A DNA stretch of 64,000 nucleotides from Ectopseudomonas mendocina (GTDB lineage: Bacteria > Pseudomonadota > Gammaproteobacteria > Pseudomonadales > Pseudomonadaceae), in contig NZ_SCFY01000013.1 of assembly GCF_007049795.1 (NCBI RefSeq), positions 1 through 64,000 of the forward strand. The letters run 5' to 3'. A model generated the notes under the pieces. The model searched no databases, was not told where the DNA came from, and saw only the letters and a program-made list of their open reading frames with translations. A program made the translations under genes and the position numbers. Positions 49,301 through 60,828 of the stretch are shown piece by piece; position 1 is the first letter of the stretch, and the number at the start of each line of letters is the position of its first letter.

Positions 49301-49852
49301 CTGGATGCTCAGGACGCCGACCTGGTCGAGGCGCTGGAAACCCTAGAGAACGTCATCCGCAAGATCGACAAGGAAACGCGCAATCGTTTCAAGGACACCT
49401 TCGATCAGATCAATGGCGGTTTGCAGGCACTCTTTCCAAAAGTTTTCGGTGGCGGCAACGCTTATTTGGAACTCACCGGCGAAGATTTACTCGATACCGG
49501 TGTGACCATCATGGCGCGGCCCCCGGGCAAGAAGAACAGCACCATTCATTTGCTCTCCGGCGGAGAGAAAGCATTGACCGCCTTGGCGCTGGTGTTTTCC
49601 ATCTTCCAGCTCAATCCGGCGCCGTTCTGCATGTTGGACGAAGTGGATGCACCGCTGGACGACGCCAACGTCGGGCGCTACGCGCGCCTGGTCAAGGAGA
49701 TGTCGGCAACGGTGCAGTTCATCTACATCACCCACAACAAGATCGCCATGGAAATGGCCGATCAATTGATGGGGGTTACCATGCACGAGCCGGGTTGCTC
49801 GCGTCTGGTGGCAGTGGATGTCGAGGAGGCGCTGGCGATGGTGGATGCGTGA
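46364..49852 (+). CDS. smc: Chromosome partition protein SMC
   Basis: SMC (1162 residues) is the ABC-type ATPase that loops and compacts DNA with ScpAB. The Walker A GPNGCGKS is at residues 31-38, two long coiled coils flank a hinge (about 505-660), and the C-terminal head has the LSGGEKAL signature (about 1064) and Walker B FCMLDEVDAPLDD (about 1088). The length is typical. It stands before zipA and ligA, a conserved Pseudomonas order. Confidence 0.97.
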   Translation: MRLKSIKLAGFKSFVDPTTVSFPSNMAAVVGPNGCGKSNIIDAVRWVMGESSAKNLRGESMTDVIFNGSNTRKPVTQASIELIFDNSDNSLVGEYAAFAEISIRRRVTRDGQNTYFLNGTKCRRRDITDIFLGTGLGPRSYSIIEQGMISKLIEAKPEELRNFIEEAAGISKYKERRRETENRIRRTQENLARLTDLREELERQLERLHRQAQAAEKYQEYKAEERQLKAQLLALRWQTLNQQVGSREQVIGDQEVAFEALVAEQRSADAAIERLRDGHHELSERFNLVQGRFYSVGGDIARVEQSIQHGQQRLRQLQDDLREAEKARLETESHLGHDRTLLATLGEELEMLLPEQEMTAAAAEESAASLEEAEAAMHGWQEQWDGFNQRSAEPRRQAEVQQSRIAQLEQSLERLAERQRRLNEELQQLVADPEDAAILELNEQLAAGELQHEALQLAEEQQAERLQQLREELQQAGQAQQQAQGELQRLNGRLASLEALQQAALDPGQGAGEWLREQNLLQRPRLAEGLRVESGWELAVETVLGADLQAVLLDDFAGLDFSALEQGELRLANPASGGARRAGSLLDKVESSHDLSPWLAGVRPVESLEQALAARAQLAEGESLISRDGYWVGRHFLRVRRAAEADSGVLARGQELERLQLEREEREAALAQLDERLLALRDDQRRQEEQREQQRRQGQELARQLAELKAKLSASQAKAEQLGLRRRRLQDELQEAAEQREIEQEQLGESRLQLQDALDAMALDNEQRESLLASRDSLRERLDRVRQDARQHKDHAHQLAVRVGSLKAQHDSTRQALERLEMQAERLHERREQLSLNLEEGEAPLEELRIKLEELLERRMAVDDELRQARLALEDADRELRDAEKRRTQAEQQAQLLRSQLEQQRMDWQSLNVRRKALADQLAEDNYDLHGVIATLPAEASESAWEEELERMAARISRLGPINLAAIDEYQQQSERKRYLDAQDADLVEALETLENVIRKIDKETRNRFKDTFDQINGGLQALFPKVFGGGNAYLELTGEDLLDTGVTIMARPPGKKNSTIHLLSGGEKALTALALVFSIFQLNPAPFCMLDEVDAPLDDANVGRYARLVKEMSATVQFIYITHNKIAMEMADQLMGVTMHEPGCSRLVAVDVEEALAMVDA

Positions 49853-50065
49853 TGGCAGAGCGCCGCGAGATTAACTGAATATAGGCAAAACCTTATGTGG
49901 CTCCCTGTGTAAAGTTGCCTTTCGTCGTGCTAGCTTATTGCCCACTTTTGTTACACGCGGAAAACGTCAGATAGAACATCAAGTTGGCGTCGCGTTTTAT
50001 AGTTGAGTTGTGATCCGGTTGATTGGATCTTTTTTTCACCAGAATTTTTAAGGGTCAGGTATTTC

Positions 50066-53340
<3,275 letters not shown>

Positions 53341-53348
53341 GGAGCTGT

Positions 53349-53510
53349 TCGCGAGCAGAGCTCGCTCCTACAGAAACAGGCGAAGATACGCCGATCTTGT
53401 AGGAGCGGCTTCAGCCGCGAAAACCAGTGCCGGATCGCTCGAGAGTCAGCAGGACTGGACGAAGTTCAGGTGCCGAATTCTGAACCTGTAGGAGCCGGCT
53501 TGCCGGCGAT
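53349..53510. repeat. Three GTAGGAGC-type REP units after ligA
   Basis: Units lie at 53349-53371 (inverse), 53399-53420 (GTAGGAGCGGCTTCAGCCGCG) and 53488-53510 (GTAGGAGCCGGCTTGCCGGCG). The 206-base gap between ligA and the next gene contains little else. Confidence 0.75.
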
Positions 53511-53546
53511 CCTTTACTCAAAAGCGGCTCCTGCGGAAAGCTTGGC

Positions 53547-53915
53547 TCAACCAGCGAAGCGCTGATCCAGATAGGCGATGATCGCCTTCGACTCGTACAG
53601 CCATGTGCTCTGGCCGTTTTCCTCGATGCGCAGGCACGGCACCTTGATGCGGCCGCCGTGCTGCTCCAGCGCCTGACGATGTTCAGCATCGTTCTTGGCG
53701 TCGCGCAACTGCACCGGCAGGTTCAGGCGGTGCATATTGCGGCGTACCTTGACGCAGAACGGGCAGGCGTGGAACTGGTAGAGCGCCAGATTGGCCGTGG
53801 CGCGCTCGACCTGGGCCTGCGCTTCGGGGCTGCGCTTGAGCTTGCGCGGGCGGCTGATCCAGTCGACGAACACGACGAGCTGACCCAGGCCGATACGAAG
53901 GGCTTTGAGCAACAT
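53547..53915 (-). CDS. Glutaredoxin / GST N-terminal-domain protein
   Basis: The 122-residue product has a short amphipathic or membrane-interacting start (about 1-20, LLKALRIGLGQLVVFVDW) and a thioredoxin-like fold with the redox motif CPFC (about residue 50), then IKVPCLRI and YESKAIIAYLDQRF, which form the glutathione site. It probably reduces a disulfide or glutathionylated protein. The ATG at 53915 is chosen because AGGAG lies seven bases upstream. Confidence 0.85.
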   Translation of the reverse strand: MLLKALRIGLGQLVVFVDWISRPRKLKRSPEAQAQVERATANLALYQFHACPFCVKVRRNMHRLNLPVQLRDAKNDAEHRQALEQHGGRIKVPCLRIEENGQSTWLYESKAIIAYLDQRFAG

Positions 53916-54001
53916 TTTTCTAACTCCTGAACGGGCATGCCGCGGGCGGCACTCCAAATGATCTTTGCGGCCTGCCCACCCTCATCCGGCGCTTCGCGCC
54001 A

Positions 54002-54022
54002 CCTTCTCCCGAAGGGAGAAGG
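54002..54022. repeat. Short palindrome in the 195-base gap before folE end
   Basis: CCTTCTCCC, GAA, GGGAGAAGG form a perfect 9 bp stem within a stretch (about 53980-54030) that looks like an intergenic repeat. No gene lies in 53916-54110. Confidence 0.5.
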
Positions 54023-54110
54023 GTCATCGAGGAAGGCGTTGCTACGCGACTTTTGCGTTAAGCGGCGAAGGCCGTTCACCGAAGTGAGCGGCCGTCGTCT
54101 TGAGCGGGAA

Positions 54111-54656
54111 TCAGCGAACCAGATTGAGGAATTCGCCGCGGGTCGCCGGGTTGCTGCGGAATTCGCCGAGCATCACCGAGGTGACCATGGAGGAGTTCTG
54201 CTTCTCCACGCCGCGCATCATCATGCACATGTGCTGCGCTTCGATGACAACTGCCACACCCAGTGCGCCAGTGACCTGCTCGACCGCTTCGGCGATCTGC
54301 CGGCTGAGGTTTTCCTGGATCTGTAGGCGGCGGGCGTACATGTCGACGATACGCGCCACCTTGGACAGGCCCAGCACCTTGCCGTTGGGAATGTAGGCGA
54401 CGTGAGCCTTGCCGATGAACGGCAGCAAGTGATGCTCGCACAGCGAGTACAGCTCGATGTTCTTCACCAGCACCATCTCGCTGCTGTCGGAGCTGAACAG
54501 CGCGCCATTGGTGACCTCTTCCAGCGTCTGCTGGTAGCCACGGCAGAGGTACTGCATGGCCTTGGCGGCGCGCTTGGGCGTGTCCAGCAGGCCTTCGCGG
54601 GAAACATCCTCGCCAAGTTGGCCAAGGATCGCGGTGTACTGTTGTTCCAGGGACAT
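54111..54656 (-). CDS. folE: GTP cyclohydrolase I
   Basis: FolE (181 residues) converts GTP to dihydroneopterin triphosphate, the first step of folate synthesis. The zinc ligands Cys73 and His76 ([10 protein letters not shown]) and Cys144 (HMCMMMRGV) are intact. I use the ATG at 54656, which gives the family start [18 protein letters not shown]; longer frames are spurious. From memory it resembles the folE2-named copy next to smr in P. aeruginosa, but it is the canonical FolE type I enzyme. Confidence 0.96.
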   Translation of the reverse strand: MSLEQQYTAILGQLGEDVSREGLLDTPKRAAKAMQYLCRGYQQTLEEVTNGALFSSDSSEMVLVKNIELYSLCEHHLLPFIGKAHVAYIPNGKVLGLSKVARIVDMYARRLQIQENLSRQIAEAVEQVTGALGVAVVIEAQHMCMMMRGVEKQNSSMVTSVMLGEFRSNPATRGEFLNLVR

Positions 54657-54733
54657 GGAAAATCCTGTTGGGTATCGAATGGGCGCAGGGTAGGGCGCCG
54701 ACAGGGGCCTGGCAAGAGTGCCAGGTTCTCTGA

Positions 54734-55291
54734 TTACTCGTCGCGACCATCCATCATGGTGCGCTTGAGGATGATGTACACCGCGCCAGTACCGCCGTGT
54801 TTGGCTACGCAGGAGCTGAAGCCCAGTACTTGCGGGTGCTGGCGTAGCCAGGTGTTCACGTGGCTCTTGATCATCGGCTTGCGCCCGTCCATGCGCACCG
54901 CCTTGCCGTGGGTGACGCGCACGCAGCGGATCTCCAGTTTGGTGGCTTCGGCAAGAAACTCCCACAGCGTGTCACGCGCCTTCTCGACGCTCATGCCGTG
55001 CAGGTCGAGGCTGCCGTCGAAGGGGATCTGGCCCAGCTTGAGCTTGCGCATCTGGCCGTCCTGCACGCCGTTACCAGCCCAGTACAGCGGGTCTTCGGCG
55101 CCCACGTCGATGACGAACTGATCAGACAGGCCATCCACCTTGATCTCGCCCTGGCTGATGGTCGCAGCCTGGCGCAGGGTGTTGAACTGTTTACGGTCAG
55201 TTTTGGGTTTGCCGGTATCGGCGCGGTCGTGCTTGATCGGCTTGACGCCGCGCAGCTCGGCCTGGAACAGGGAAAAGTCGTCGTCTTGCAT
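54734..55291 (-). CDS. Smr-domain protein
   Basis: The 185-residue protein has an N-terminal basic region and a C-terminal Smr domain (about 95-185) with the LDLHGM motif, THGKAVR and the [10 protein letters not shown] end. Small Smr proteins of this type (YfcN or SmrA/B) act as endonucleases on DNA or on collided-ribosome mRNA. Which substrate this one cuts cannot be told. The ATG at 55291 precedes MQDDDF, the family start. Confidence 0.9.
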   Translation of the reverse strand: MQDDDFSLFQAELRGVKPIKHDRADTGKPKTDRKQFNTLRQAATISQGEIKVDGLSDQFVIDVGAEDPLYWAGNGVQDGQMRKLKLGQIPFDGSLDLHGMSVEKARDTLWEFLAEATKLEIRCVRVTHGKAVRMDGRKPMIKSHVNTWLRQHPQVLGFSSCVAKHGGTGAVYIILKRTMMDGRDE

Positions 55292-55360
55292 CGGTGGCTC
55301 CGCGAAACAGGCGAGCATTTTACCCAAATGCCAGCGGTGTAAGCGTAGAAAGACGAATTT

Positions 55361-55386
55361 GTAGGAGCCCGCTTGCGGGCGATCTT
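55361..55386. repeat. Single GTAGGAGC-type REP unit
   Basis: GTAGGAGCCCGCTTGCGGGCG, with internal pairing of CCCGC and GCGGG. Confidence 0.7.
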
Positions 55387-55420
55387 CAATTCCAGTTACA
55401 CGCGCTGTGTTTTCGGCTGA

Positions 55421-55741
55421 TCAGTCGCGCTTTTTCATCAGCGACGGCGACAGGCTCAAATCGCTGGGGCGACGCAGGCGTCTGCGGCAGCGACGCCAGA
55501 ATGCGATGCCGGCCCACAACAGGAACAGACCGAATAACAGCAGGACGATAGCCTCGCCGGCGGAGTCGTTGAGCGCGCCCAGCACTGGCGCACGCCCCGC
55601 CAGCGAGGCGACGCCGGCCATCGCCAGCAGAATACCGAAGGCGGCGAGCAGGGCGCCCAGGCCGGCTCCGATACGCAGGCGCCAGTTTCTCGGCTGGCGC
55701 GGGCGCAGGCGGCGTGCATCGAAATCGTCGGACAGCTTCAT
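55421..55741 (-). CDS. Small membrane protein, two helices
   Basis: The 106-residue product has a basic N-terminus (DARRLRPRQPRNWRLR) and two membrane helices (about 25-48 and 62-82), ending in a basic tail. I recognise no family. It is placed between smr and the hydrolase gene and transcribed with them. The ATG at 55741 starts MKLSDDF. Confidence 0.65.
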   Translation of the reverse strand: MKLSDDFDARRLRPRQPRNWRLRIGAGLGALLAAFGILLAMAGVASLAGRAPVLGALNDSAGEAIVLLLFGLFLLWAGIAFWRRCRRRLRRPSDLSLSPSLMKKRD

Positions 55742-55822
55742 TCCGATTTCCTTTGGTTTATCGGCGGTATGACCGGCTGGTCGCACTCAGGTTCCGCAGC
55801 ACAGGCAAGACTGCTACCGCTC

Positions 55823-56419
55823 TCACACCAGCGACTTGGCGTGCGGCACCAGGGTGGCGAAGTTATCGCCCAACGCGATCATCTCGATGCGGTGCACTTC
55901 GGCGGCGGCAATCACGCTGCCATCCGGTGCGGGCAGGTCGCGGGTAGCGCAGGCGGCGTCGACCAGAGTGCAGCGGTAGCCATAGTCCTTGGCGGCGCGA
56001 ACGGTGGTGCTGACGCTGGAGTGGGTCATGAAGCCGCAGACGATCAGGTCCAGGTGGCCGAGTGCCTGCAGGCGATCATGCAGCTCGGTGCCGGCGAAGG
56101 CGTTGGGCAGGCGTTTTTCCACCACGATTTCGCCTGCCAGTGGCGCTGCCTCCGGCAGATGACGACCGCGTGGGCCGCTGGGGTCGAGCAGGCCGCCCGG
56201 GATGCCAAGGTGCTTGACGTGAACGATGTCGGTGCCGGCGGCGCGGGCGGCTGCCAGCAGGCTGGCGATCTCCGCCAGTGCCGGGTCCAGGCCGGGAAGT
56301 GCCAGTACGCCGCTGCGGTATTCTTCCTGGGCATCGATGATCAGCAAGGTCGCATTGCTCAGGCTGGCCGCTGCGTGGCCACGGCCGGTGAGCTGGAACA
56401 TGGTTTGCGGATGGGACAT
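55823..56419 (-). CDS. Isochorismatase-family hydrolase with Ser at the cysteine site
   Basis: The 198-residue protein has the isochorismatase-like fold: Asp29 (LLIIDAQEEY), Lys102 (VVEKRLPNAF) and the motif GFMTHSSVSTTVRAA. In cysteine hydrolases the residue before Val in this motif is the nucleophile Cys, whereas here it is Ser135. So it may belong to the isochorismatase-like subset without the cysteine, or be inactive. The substrate is unknown. It lies in the folE-smr-prmB neighbourhood. Confidence 0.85.
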   Translation of the reverse strand: MSHPQTMFQLTGRGHAAASLSNATLLIIDAQEEYRSGVLALPGLDPALAEIASLLAAARAAGTDIVHVKHLGIPGGLLDPSGPRGRHLPEAAPLAGEIVVEKRLPNAFAGTELHDRLQALGHLDLIVCGFMTHSSVSTTVRAAKDYGYRCTLVDAACATRDLPAPDGSVIAAAEVHRIEMIALGDNFATLVPHAKSLV

Positions 56420-56574
56420 CTCGGGCTCCTGGCTGATGGTGATGATTTGCCATTGTCCGCTGGCCAGAGCGGTCTGTGAACCTCTATCTGCGCCAATACT
56501 TGCTCAGGGCATGCTGCGAGAGCAGAATCGGAACTGCCCCGAAGGAGTCAGGGTCGTACGCAAAAGGAGTTGCC

Positions 56575-56703
56575 ATGTCGCTCTTGTCGCAGTTGTCCCC
56601 GCATTTCTGGCTTTTGTTCTCCATCGCCGTATCGGTCGCAGTGCTGCGCGAGTTGCGCCGCCCCGACGAGGATGCGGAACGCAAGAAACATAAAGGCTCG
56701 TGA
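56575..56703 (+). CDS. 42-residue single-pass membrane protein
   Basis: An ATG with a strong AAAAGGAG site seven bases upstream starts a 42-residue protein with one hydrophobic helix (about 8-24, FWLLFSIAVSVAVL) and a charged tail (RRPDEDAERKKHKGS). It is divergent from the hydrolase gene and lies 78 bases before prmB. The size and layout fit a real small membrane protein, but coding must be shown. Confidence 0.6.
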   Translation: MSLLSQLSPHFWLLFSIAVSVAVLRELRRPDEDAERKKHKGS

Positions 56704-56781
56704 GCGCTCGTTAATCCGACGTTCATGCGCTAGCTACCTGCACTGGGCTAAACTTCCGCACTTTTCATCCGGAGGCCGCCC

Positions 56782-57702
56782 GTGACCGCTCTCACTACCC
56801 GTTTACGCACCCTGCGTGATTACATCCGCTGGGCCGTCAGCCGTTTTCAGGCCGAGCAACTGTTCTTCGGCCACGGCACCGACAACGCCTGGGACGAGGC
56901 GCGCCAACTGGTGCTCGGCGCATTACACCTGCCCTGGGAAATCTCCGACGCCTACCTCGATTGCCGCCTGGAAGACGACGAGCACGCCCACTTGCAGGCG
57001 TTGCTCCAGCGCCGAATCGAAGAACGTGTTCCTACTGCTTACCTGCTGGGCGAGGCCTGGTTCTGCGGTTTGCCCTTCGTGGTTGATGAGCGTGTGCTGG
57101 TGCCACGCTCGCCGATTGCCGAGCTGATCGACCGTCATTTCGCTCCCTGGCTGCCGACCGAACCGGTGCGCATTCTCGACCTGTGTACCGGCTCCGGCTG
57201 CATCGGTATCGCCTGTGCCTACGAATTCCTCGAAGCGGAAGTAGTGCTGGCCGATCTATCGTTCGACGCGCTGGAGGTGGCCAACCTCAACATCGAGCGC
57301 CACGGCCTGGAGCAGCGCGTTTACTGCGTGCAGGGCGACGGTTTCGCCGGGTTGCCCGGGCAGCGTTTCGACCTGATCGTCTCCAACCCGCCTTATGTCG
57401 ACGCCGAAGATTTCGCCGACATGCCTGCCGAATACCAGCACGAGCCGGAGATAGGCCTCGCCTGCGGCGCTGACGGTCTGGATCTGGTGCGGCGCATGCT
57501 GGCTGAGGCGGCCGACCACCTCACCGAGCGTGGTGTGCTGATCGTCGAGGTGGGCAACAGCCAGGTACATGTCGAGGCGCTATACCCGGAAGTGGACTTC
57601 ACCTGGCTGGACTTCCAGCGTGGCGGGCACGGCGTGTTCCTGCTGGCGGCCAAGCAGTGCCGCGAGCATCAGGAATTGTTTCGCTCGCGTATCGAGAGCT
57701 GA
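56782..57702 (+). CDS. prmB: 50S ribosomal protein L3 glutamine methyltransferase
   Basis: PrmB (306 residues, GTG start) N5-methylates the glutamine of L3 using SAM. The SAM-binding [14 protein letters not shown] loop and the catalytic NPPY motif (Asn202 to Tyr205) are present, and the N-terminal helical domain is of PrmB rather than PrmC type. Its place beside folE-smr and upstream of aroC is usual for Pseudomonas. Confidence 0.94.
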   Translation: MTALTTRLRTLRDYIRWAVSRFQAEQLFFGHGTDNAWDEARQLVLGALHLPWEISDAYLDCRLEDDEHAHLQALLQRRIEERVPTAYLLGEAWFCGLPFVVDERVLVPRSPIAELIDRHFAPWLPTEPVRILDLCTGSGCIGIACAYEFLEAEVVLADLSFDALEVANLNIERHGLEQRVYCVQGDGFAGLPGQRFDLIVSNPPYVDAEDFADMPAEYQHEPEIGLACGADGLDLVRRMLAEAADHLTERGVLIVEVGNSQVHVEALYPEVDFTWLDFQRGGHGVFLLAAKQCREHQELFRSRIES

Positions 57703-57774
57703 TACCCCGGTGCGCACGACGGCGCACCCTACGGATCCGGGCTACGAAGTTGAAATGGTATTCCCTCTCCCCAG

Positions 57775-57798
57775 CCCTCTCCCATGCATGGGAGAGGG
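57775..57798. repeat. Perfect 24 bp palindrome
   Basis: CCCTCTCCCATG and CATGGGAGAGGG are exact complements. It is of the same repeat family as 103-150. Confidence 0.75.
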
Positions 57799-57821
57799 GA
57801 GCGAGGTGTATCCAGCCGTGC

Positions 57822-58646
57822 TCAATCGACGAACAGATCCGGCACTAGGCTGCCGCCAGCGGGATCGAAGCGGTACTGCTCGAAATCGGTGACACCCCGT
57901 TCGCGCAGGATGTCCTCGTCGATCAGCAGCCCCCCGGTGATGCTGCGGCCCTGGCTGGCCAGGATCGCGTGGGCCGCGTCGGCCATGATCGCCGGGGTGC
58001 GCGCGCGCTTGAAGGCGTCGCGGCTGCCTAGCTCGAACTCGATGGCGGCGGTGGCGATCATGGTTTTCGGCCACAGCGAGTTGACGCTGATGCCGTACTT
58101 CTTGAACTCCTCGCTCATGCCTAGGGTGAGCATGCTCATGCCGTATTTGGTGACGGTGTAGGGACCGTGCTGGGCGAACCACTTGGCGTCGAGGTTCAGC
58201 GGCGGCGAGAGGTTGAGGATATGCCCGCCCGCGCTTTTCTTGAGATAGTGAAGTGCTGCCTGGCTGCAGACCATCACCGCACGGGTGTTGATCTGGTACA
58301 TCAGGTCGAAGCGCTTGGGTTCGAGCTTCTCCACGCCCACCAGCTTGATCGCGCCGGCGTTGTTGACCAGGGCGTCGATGCCGCCGAAATGTTCGGCGGC
58401 CTGGGCCATGGCAGCTGCCACGGCCTGTTCGTCACGGACATCCAACTGCAGGGCCAGCGCCTTGCCGCCTGCGGCCTCGACCTCGGCAGCGACGCTGAAG
58501 ATGGTGCCTTCCAGTTTCGGGTGTGGCTCGGCGCTCTTGGCCGCGATGACGATGTTGGCGCCATCGGCGGCGGCCTTGAGGGCGATCTCGCGGCCGATGC
58601 CACGGCTTGCGCCGGTGATGAATAGGGTCTTGCCGGAAAGTGACAT
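57822..58646 (-). CDS. atuG: Short-chain dehydrogenase AtuG-like (HSDL2 type)
   Basis: The 274-residue SDR has GASRGIG near residue 12, NNAG, a catalytic YTVTK and a C-terminus ending in DPAGGSLVPDLFVD. It resembles the HSDL2-type reductases. It is last in a run of five genes whose order (carboxylase beta, dehydrogenase, hydratase, carboxylase alpha, SDR) matches atuC to atuG of P. aeruginosa, the citronellol/geraniol pathway. The precise step of AtuG is not known. The ATG at 58646 has GGAG upstream. Confidence 0.85.
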   Translation of the reverse strand: MSLSGKTLFITGASRGIGREIALKAAADGANIVIAAKSAEPHPKLEGTIFSVAAEVEAAGGKALALQLDVRDEQAVAAAMAQAAEHFGGIDALVNNAGAIKLVGVEKLEPKRFDLMYQINTRAVMVCSQAALHYLKKSAGGHILNLSPPLNLDAKWFAQHGPYTVTKYGMSMLTLGMSEEFKKYGISVNSLWPKTMIATAAIEFELGSRDAFKRARTPAIMADAAHAILASQGRSITGGLLIDEDILRERGVTDFEQYRFDPAGGSLVPDLFVD

Positions 58647-58676
58647 GGGCGTGCTCCTTCTTGTTGTCATGGGGCT

Positions 58677-58745
58677 GTGGGAAGGGCCGGGCGGCGATCC
58701 GCTTTAGCCGCGATGAACGACGCTCGCGGCTAAAGCCCCTCCCAC
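58677..58745. repeat. GTGGGAAGGGC-type REP element between atuF and atuG
   Basis: GTGGGAAGGGCCGG begins at 58677 and GGCTAAAGCCCCTCCCAC ends at 58745, with an internal TTAGCCGCG / CGCGGCTAA stem. Confidence 0.7.
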
Positions 58746-58755
58746 GGTGATGTGG

Positions 58756-60744
58756 TCAAACCTCGGCGGCTTCGATTTCCACCAGCAACTGGCGATTCTT
58801 CACCTGATCGCCCTGGCTTACGCCGACGCGGCGAACGATGCCGTCGACGCCAGCCTTTAGCGGGTGCTCCATCTTCATCGCTTCCAGCACCACCAGTAGT
58901 TGTCCCTTGCTCACGCTGGCGCCCTCGGCGATCAGCACGTCTACGATGGCTCCATCCATCGGTGCCTTCACCGCGCCGCTGCTGGCGGCGTTCTGCCCGC
59001 CGGCCGGCTCGTGGGTGACATCCATTAATTCCAGGTTGCCATGCTCACCATACAGCCACAGGCGTTCGCCTTCGATGTGGTAGGCCTGGCGGCGGCGCAC
59101 GCCATCCAGTACCAGGGTCAGCCAGCGACCGTCGCTGGCCAGCAGGCGCAGGGACAGCTGTTCTTCGCCACGACGCACGCAAAGGTGCGCTTGGGCGCCG
59201 CTGGCGAGCACGTCCAGTTCCACGGCGTGCTTGTGCTCGCCCTGCTTGAGGACGAAGCGCCAGGGCGCACTGCCGGCGCTGCGCCAGCCGGACAGGCCGG
59301 GTTGGTGCGCACGGGCGTCGGCCGAGACCTGATAGAGCAGGGCAGCGGCCATGGCCAGCTCGGCCAGGCTGGCGGTGTGCGGTTGCAGGCTGGGGTCATC
59401 GGCGAAGTGTTCGGCGATGAACGCCGTAGTGGCGTTGCCGGCAGCGAACTCCGAGTTCTTGAGCAGGTTGGCGAGGAAGCGCTGGTTACCGTTGACGCCA
59501 AGCAGCACGCACTTCTCGACCGCACGCACCAGCTTGCGCCGGGCTTCGTCGCGGGTTTCGCCGTAGGCGATGACCTTGGCCAGCATCGGGTCGTAGAAGG
59601 GCGTGACAGCCTGGCCTTCGACCAGACCGTGGTCGATGCGTACGCCGGCCAGCAGCTCGGGCTCCCAGCGCAGCACCTGGCCGGTTTGCGGCAGGAAGCC
59701 AGCGGCCGAGTCCTCGGCGTACAGGCGCACTTCCATGGCGTGGCCGCTGAGGCGAATCTCGTCCTGCTGCAGCGGCAGGGGCTGGCCCTCGGCTACGCGA
59801 ATCTGCCAGGCCACCAGATCCTGACCGGTGATTAGCTCGGTAACCGGGTGCTCGACCTGCAGGCGGGTGTTCATTTCCAGGAAGAAGAATTCGCCGCTGG
59901 CGTCGAGCAGAAACTCCACGGTGCCGGCGCCGACGTAGCTCACCGAGGCTGCAGCCTTGACCGCCGCTTCACCCATGGCCTTGCGCAGCTCCGGTGTCAT
60001 GACCGGGCAGGGTGCCTCCTCGACCACCTTCTGGTGGCGACGCTGCACCGAGCAGTCGCGCTCGCCGAGATAGACGATATTGCCGTGCTGGTCACCGAAG
60101 ACCTGGATCTCCACATGGCGTGGGCGGATCACTGCGCGTTCGAGGATCAGCTCGCCGGAGCCGAAGGCGTTCTGCGCCTCCGAGCGGGCGGTGCGAATCT
60201 GCCCCAGCAGTTCGGCGGATTCGTGCACCAGGCGCATGCCGCGGCCGCCGCCACCGGCACTGGCCTTGATCATCAGCGGGTATCCGATGCGTTCGGCTTC
60301 GCTGGCCAGGGTGTCGTCATCCTGGGCGGCGCCTTCGTAGCCGGGGATGCAGGGCACGCCGGCCTCCAGCATGGCGATTTTGGACAGGCGCTTGCTGCCC
60401 ATCAGGTGGATGGCTTCCACGGTCGGGCCGATAAAGACGATGCCGGCTGCTTCACATGCGCGGGCGAAATCGGCGTTCTCGGAGAGGAAGCCATAGCCGG
60501 GGTGGATGGCGTCGGCACCGGTCTTGCGCGCGGCTTCGATGATGGCGTCGATGCGCAGGTAGGACTGGTTGACCTGGGCCGGGCCGATGCACACGGCTTC
60601 GTCGGCGATCTGCACGTGGCGGGCGTCGGCATCGGCCTCGGAGTACACCGCCACGGTGCGATAGCCGAGTTCGATGGCGGTGCGCATCACCCGACAGGCG
60701 ATCTCGCCGCGGTTGGCGATCAGGATCTTGTTGAATGCGGGCAT
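58756..60744 (-). CDS. atuF: Geranyl-CoA carboxylase alpha (biotin) subunit
   Basis: AtuF (662 residues) contains an ATP-grasp biotin carboxylase domain (about 1-450, KILIANRGEIACRVMRTA) and a C-terminal biotinyl domain whose biotin lysine is Lys624 in EAMKMEHP. With AtuC it carboxylates geranyl-CoA in terpene degradation. LiuD of leucine degradation has the same architecture; the gene order points to Atu. AGGAG precedes the ATG. Confidence 0.88.
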   Translation of the reverse strand: MPAFNKILIANRGEIACRVMRTAIELGYRTVAVYSEADADARHVQIADEAVCIGPAQVNQSYLRIDAIIEAARKTGADAIHPGYGFLSENADFARACEAAGIVFIGPTVEAIHLMGSKRLSKIAMLEAGVPCIPGYEGAAQDDDTLASEAERIGYPLMIKASAGGGGRGMRLVHESAELLGQIRTARSEAQNAFGSGELILERAVIRPRHVEIQVFGDQHGNIVYLGERDCSVQRRHQKVVEEAPCPVMTPELRKAMGEAAVKAAASVSYVGAGTVEFLLDASGEFFFLEMNTRLQVEHPVTELITGQDLVAWQIRVAEGQPLPLQQDEIRLSGHAMEVRLYAEDSAAGFLPQTGQVLRWEPELLAGVRIDHGLVEGQAVTPFYDPMLAKVIAYGETRDEARRKLVRAVEKCVLLGVNGNQRFLANLLKNSEFAAGNATTAFIAEHFADDPSLQPHTASLAELAMAAALLYQVSADARAHQPGLSGWRSAGSAPWRFVLKQGEHKHAVELDVLASGAQAHLCVRRGEEQLSLRLLASDGRWLTLVLDGVRRRQAYHIEGERLWLYGEHGNLELMDVTHEPAGGQNAASSGAVKAPMDGAIVDVLIAEGASVSKGQLLVVLEAMKMEHPLKAGVDGIVRRVGVSQGDQVKNRQLLVEIEAAEV

Positions 60745-60828
60745 CTTTGTGCTCCTGTGGGGCGATCCCCGGATTGCATCCGGGCTACGTTCTATTTGTT
60801 CCCGCTCCCCTTGGGGAGAGGGGAGCTA

